Part shown: positions 20,254-21,198 of the stretch, piece by piece
How positions within the stretch are numbered: the first letter of the stretch is position 1
Layout of the letters: each line of letters begins with the position of its first letter
DNA from: a virus
DNA: 21,198 nt
Direction: 5' to 3' (one strand)
IMG/VR virus record: IMGVR_UViG_3300031787_000979
Coordinates: 1-21,198 of that record
Program-made: the position numbers and the translations under genes
The notes under the pieces: generated by a model
Told to the model about the DNA's origin: nothing
Seen by the model: only the letters and a program-made list of their open reading frames with translations
The model's database searches: none

Positions 20254-20448
20254 ATGATGACTAAATGGGATACTATCCAAGCAGATGTAGCAGATGCCTA
20301 CACATACTTAGATGAAGAAGAAGCGTATAACAATGCGCTAAATAATGAAGATGAAGAAGATTTTTTCGGATTTTCTAAGGCTATTGAGTTAGACCATCTT
20401 ACAGATGAAGAATTAGATAATGTCGCTACTATGTTAGGAATAAAATAA
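20254..20448 (+). CDS. Acidic early protein, 64 aa
   Basis: It starts at one of two adjacent ATG codons (20254 or 20257), preceded by GAAAGAAG. The protein is strongly acidic (EEEAYNNALNNEDEEDFF and LDHLTDEELDNVATML), with no basic patch. Such acidic phage proteins often mimic DNA or bind host nucleic-acid proteins, but that is inference from charge only. Its stop lies directly before the next ATG. Confidence 0.78.
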   Translation: MMTKWDTIQADVADAYTYLDEEEAYNNALNNEDEEDFFGFSKAIELDHLTDEELDNVATMLGIK

Positions 20449-20601
20449 ATGACTATCACTTACTCACTATGGCAAGGCGCTAACTTATTATCAGTAGATA
20501 ACAAGGCGAATAGCGCAGATGAATTACTAAAGGTAATGGAAGAACTAAATAAATTAGGTAAAGGATTTACCTACAATGTAAGAGGAGTAGAGGTAAAGTA
20601 A
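20449..20601 (+). CDS. Early small protein, 50 aa
   Basis: ATG at 20449 follows the TAA of the previous gene without a gap (MTITYSLWQGANLLSVDNK). It has a helix NSADELLKVMEELNKLGKG and an end TYNVRGVEVK. It is the third to use a TAAATG or TAATG junction here, which suggests translational coupling. No family is recognised. Confidence 0.72.
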   Translation: MTITYSLWQGANLLSVDNKANSADELLKVMEELNKLGKGFTYNVRGVEVK

Positions 20602-20756
20602 TGATACCTAACGGATTAGAGTTATACATAACAAGCGACTACGGATTAGAGTTAGATAGTTTTCTAGGCGCTATCTATTTACCTTGGCACACTATCGCTA
20701 TTATCACCGCCCTAGTAATCGGCTATAAGATTTATAAGAGAAAGAAGAATAAGTAA
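20601..20756 (+). CDS. Early single-span membrane protein, 51 aa
   Basis: It begins at a TAATG overlap (MIPNGLELYITSDYG). Residues about 29-43 (WHTIAIITALVIGYK) form one hydrophobic span, followed by a strongly basic end IYKRKKNK, so the N-terminus should be outside. Function is unknown; it could be a superinfection-exclusion or membrane-perturbing factor, as inferred from form only. Confidence 0.72.
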   Translation: MIPNGLELYITSDYGLELDSFLGAIYLPWHTIAIITALVIGYKIYKRKKNK

Positions 20757-20884
20757 TGACTACTAACCGCATACTAACTACGCTAGTGCAATTAGGTATC
20801 GGGATCCCCGCCCTATATATGGCTCGCCTAATGTGGGCAGACCTAAAAGAAGATGTGAGGGAAGTCATAAAAGATTTTCGCTAA
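20756..20884 (+). CDS. Early amphipathic small protein, 42 aa
   Basis: It begins at another TAATG overlap (MTTNRILTTLVQLGIGIPAL). The first 25 residues are hydrophobic enough for a membrane span; the last 15 are charged (DLKEDVREVIKDFR). It is the last of the six-gene set. No family is recognised. Confidence 0.68.
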   Translation: MTTNRILTTLVQLGIGIPALYMARLMWADLKEDVREVIKDFR

Positions 20885-20997
20885 ATAACGGCGTGTCGGC
20901 TTGACAAAATCAAGCTGGCCCGCAAAGGCACGGGGTCGGGCGTGTCGTTACGGATTCGTTATAAAAAACCCTGAATTCTGCGGCGTGTCGATTTGAC

Positions 20998-21013
20998 AGA
21001 CAAATCGGACATT
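20998..21013. repeat. 16-nt inverted copy of the 19646 motif
   Basis: AGACAAATCGGACATT, exact reverse complement of 19646-19661. Here it forms half of the hairpin at 20989-21007 and touches the first Crp-like site. Confidence 0.65.
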
Positions 21014-21016
21014 TCG

Positions 21017-21032
21017 TGTGATGCTTATCACA
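21017..21032. promoter_or_regulatory. Crp/GlxR-like site 2
   Basis: TGTGATGCTTATCACA, full match to TGTGA-N6-TCACA. It is identical to site 3, 23 bp apart start to start, so about two helical turns and on roughly one DNA face. Confidence 0.7.
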
Positions 21033-21039
21033 TAACTTG

Positions 21040-21055
21040 TGTGATGCTTATCACA
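21040..21055. promoter_or_regulatory. Crp/GlxR-like site 3
   Basis: TGTGATGCTTATCACA. If transcription starts near 21131, its centre lies about 83 nt upstream, close to the -82.5 position used by class I Crp activation. Confidence 0.7.
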
Positions 21056-21101
21056 AAGCCCACGCTCCAAATAGTGAGACAAACCCTTGTCAAATTGGAA
21101 A

Positions 21102-21124
21102 ATGTCAGTCCGTTCGTGTATAAT
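21102..21124 (+). promoter_or_regulatory. Early promoter 3
   Basis: ATGTCAG, then TATAAT (21119-21124) 11 nt after ATGTCA; a weak -35 TTGGAA (21095-21100) is 18 nt from the -10. The leader CAAACGAAAGAAGG supplies the SD for the ATG at 21160 and matches that of promoter 2. Confidence 0.62.
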
Positions 21125-21159
21125 TCCATACATAACAACAAACGAAAGAAGGTCTGCCA

Positions 21160-21198
21160 ATGGCTACCAAACTATACACAATCGAAAGCCTACTTGTA
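21160..21198 (+). CDS. Start of an early gene (5' end only)
   Basis: ATG at 21160 with AGAAGG 9 nt upstream opens MATKLYTIESLLV and leaves the window. It has its own promoter and two Crp-like sites, so it is likely an important early gene. I have a vague memory of phage early proteins starting with TKxYTIESLLVG, of unknown function; this is not firm. Confidence 0.6.
   Translation, partial: MATKLYTIESLLV

Larger units (their letters stand above)
20885..21159 (+). promoter_or_regulatory. Early control region with two hairpin repeats and two Crp-like sites
   Basis: There is no supported gene in 275 nt. The 18-nt unit CGGCGTGTCG-(GC/AT)-TTGACA appears at 20889-20906 and 20981-20998; each starts a hairpin (20897-20917, stem CGGCTTGA/TCAAGCTG with one G-U pair; 20989-21007, stem CGATTTG/CAAATCG). 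A third GGGCGTGTCG is at 20938. Two Crp-like palindromes and promoter 3 follow. A 70-codon frame on the other strand (20948-21160) covers only this structured DNA and is not believed. Confidence 0.55.

Noticed and set aside
20994-21022. TTGACA at 20994 as the -35 of a promoter with TGTGAT as -10
   Set aside because: The -10 is poor, and the bases are better explained as a hairpin repeat and a Crp-like site.
20948-21160. 70-aa minus-strand frame
   Set aside because: It lies wholly within the control region with hairpins and Crp-like sites and promoter 3; no SD or recognisable protein pattern.
1-21198. Prophage with lysogeny functions
   Set aside because: No integrase, repressor or attachment site can be recognised in the window, though they could lie outside it.

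Overview
The window looks like part of an AT-rich tailed-phage genome. It has a long minus-strand block of tail-fibre and virion genes, a phage-type ribonucleotide reductase, a lysis enzyme, two tRNA genes, an HNH endonuclease and many tiny genes with overlapping starts and stops. The host cannot be proved from this sequence. An actinobacterial host with an AT-rich genome is suggested by several apparently leaderless genes, TANNNT-type -10 boxes and Crp/GlxR-type palindromes (TGTGA-N6-TCACA). No integrase or lysogeny module is visible. Several virion genes resemble structural proteins I associate with aquatic myoviruses and cyanophages; that is recalled similarity, not a search result.

Layout. 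Positions 1-9965 (minus) hold a virion operon read right to left: a small beta-sandwich baseplate/tail protein, a short protein with a collagen-like GPQGPRG stretch, a 472-aa fibre, a 79-aa fibre protein, a 1025-aa repetitive fibre with a tropism-determinant-like N-terminus, a 1005-aa virion protein, a 166-aa protein with a common phage C-terminal domain, and a fibronectin-III-like protein that leaves the window inside an 18-bp tandem repeat encoding FF[S/A/T]PPx hexapeptides. Positions 9987-13343 (minus) hold a terminator, a small membrane protein with an EF-hand-like loop (holin candidate), a B12-dependent ribonucleotide reductase and a GT-B glycosyltransferase. Positions 13366-15331 (plus) hold a transglycosylase-type lysis gene, small overlapping genes, and a probable new small RNA with its own promoter and terminator.

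Positions 15337-19554 form a mosaic accessory region: tRNA-Arg(UCU), tRNA-Asn(GUU), an intact 2-oxoglutarate/Fe(II) oxygenase, a relative without catalytic residues, a third cupin-type oxygenase, a GT-A glycosyltransferase, an HNH protein, an SGNH hydrolase with no normal start codon, a zinc-finger microprotein and a 25-aa membrane peptide. Six genes between 14715 and 19554 have a -10 hexamer exactly 6 nt before the ATG, implying leaderless mRNAs. Positions 19555-21198 (plus) are an early-type control region with three Crp-like palindromes and three related promoters, a six-gene micro-operon, and the first 13 codons of another gene.

Working picture (inference): virion genes are expressed late from minus-strand operons; the oxygenase, glycosyltransferase and SGNH genes, each with its own promoter, could decorate virion proteins or host envelope glycans; and the right-hand early genes may be tuned by a host Crp-family regulator. 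The most novel items are the FFxPPx repeat protein, the 14946-15041 RNA, the uniform leaderless promoters, the Crp-like sites and the degenerate oxygenase.
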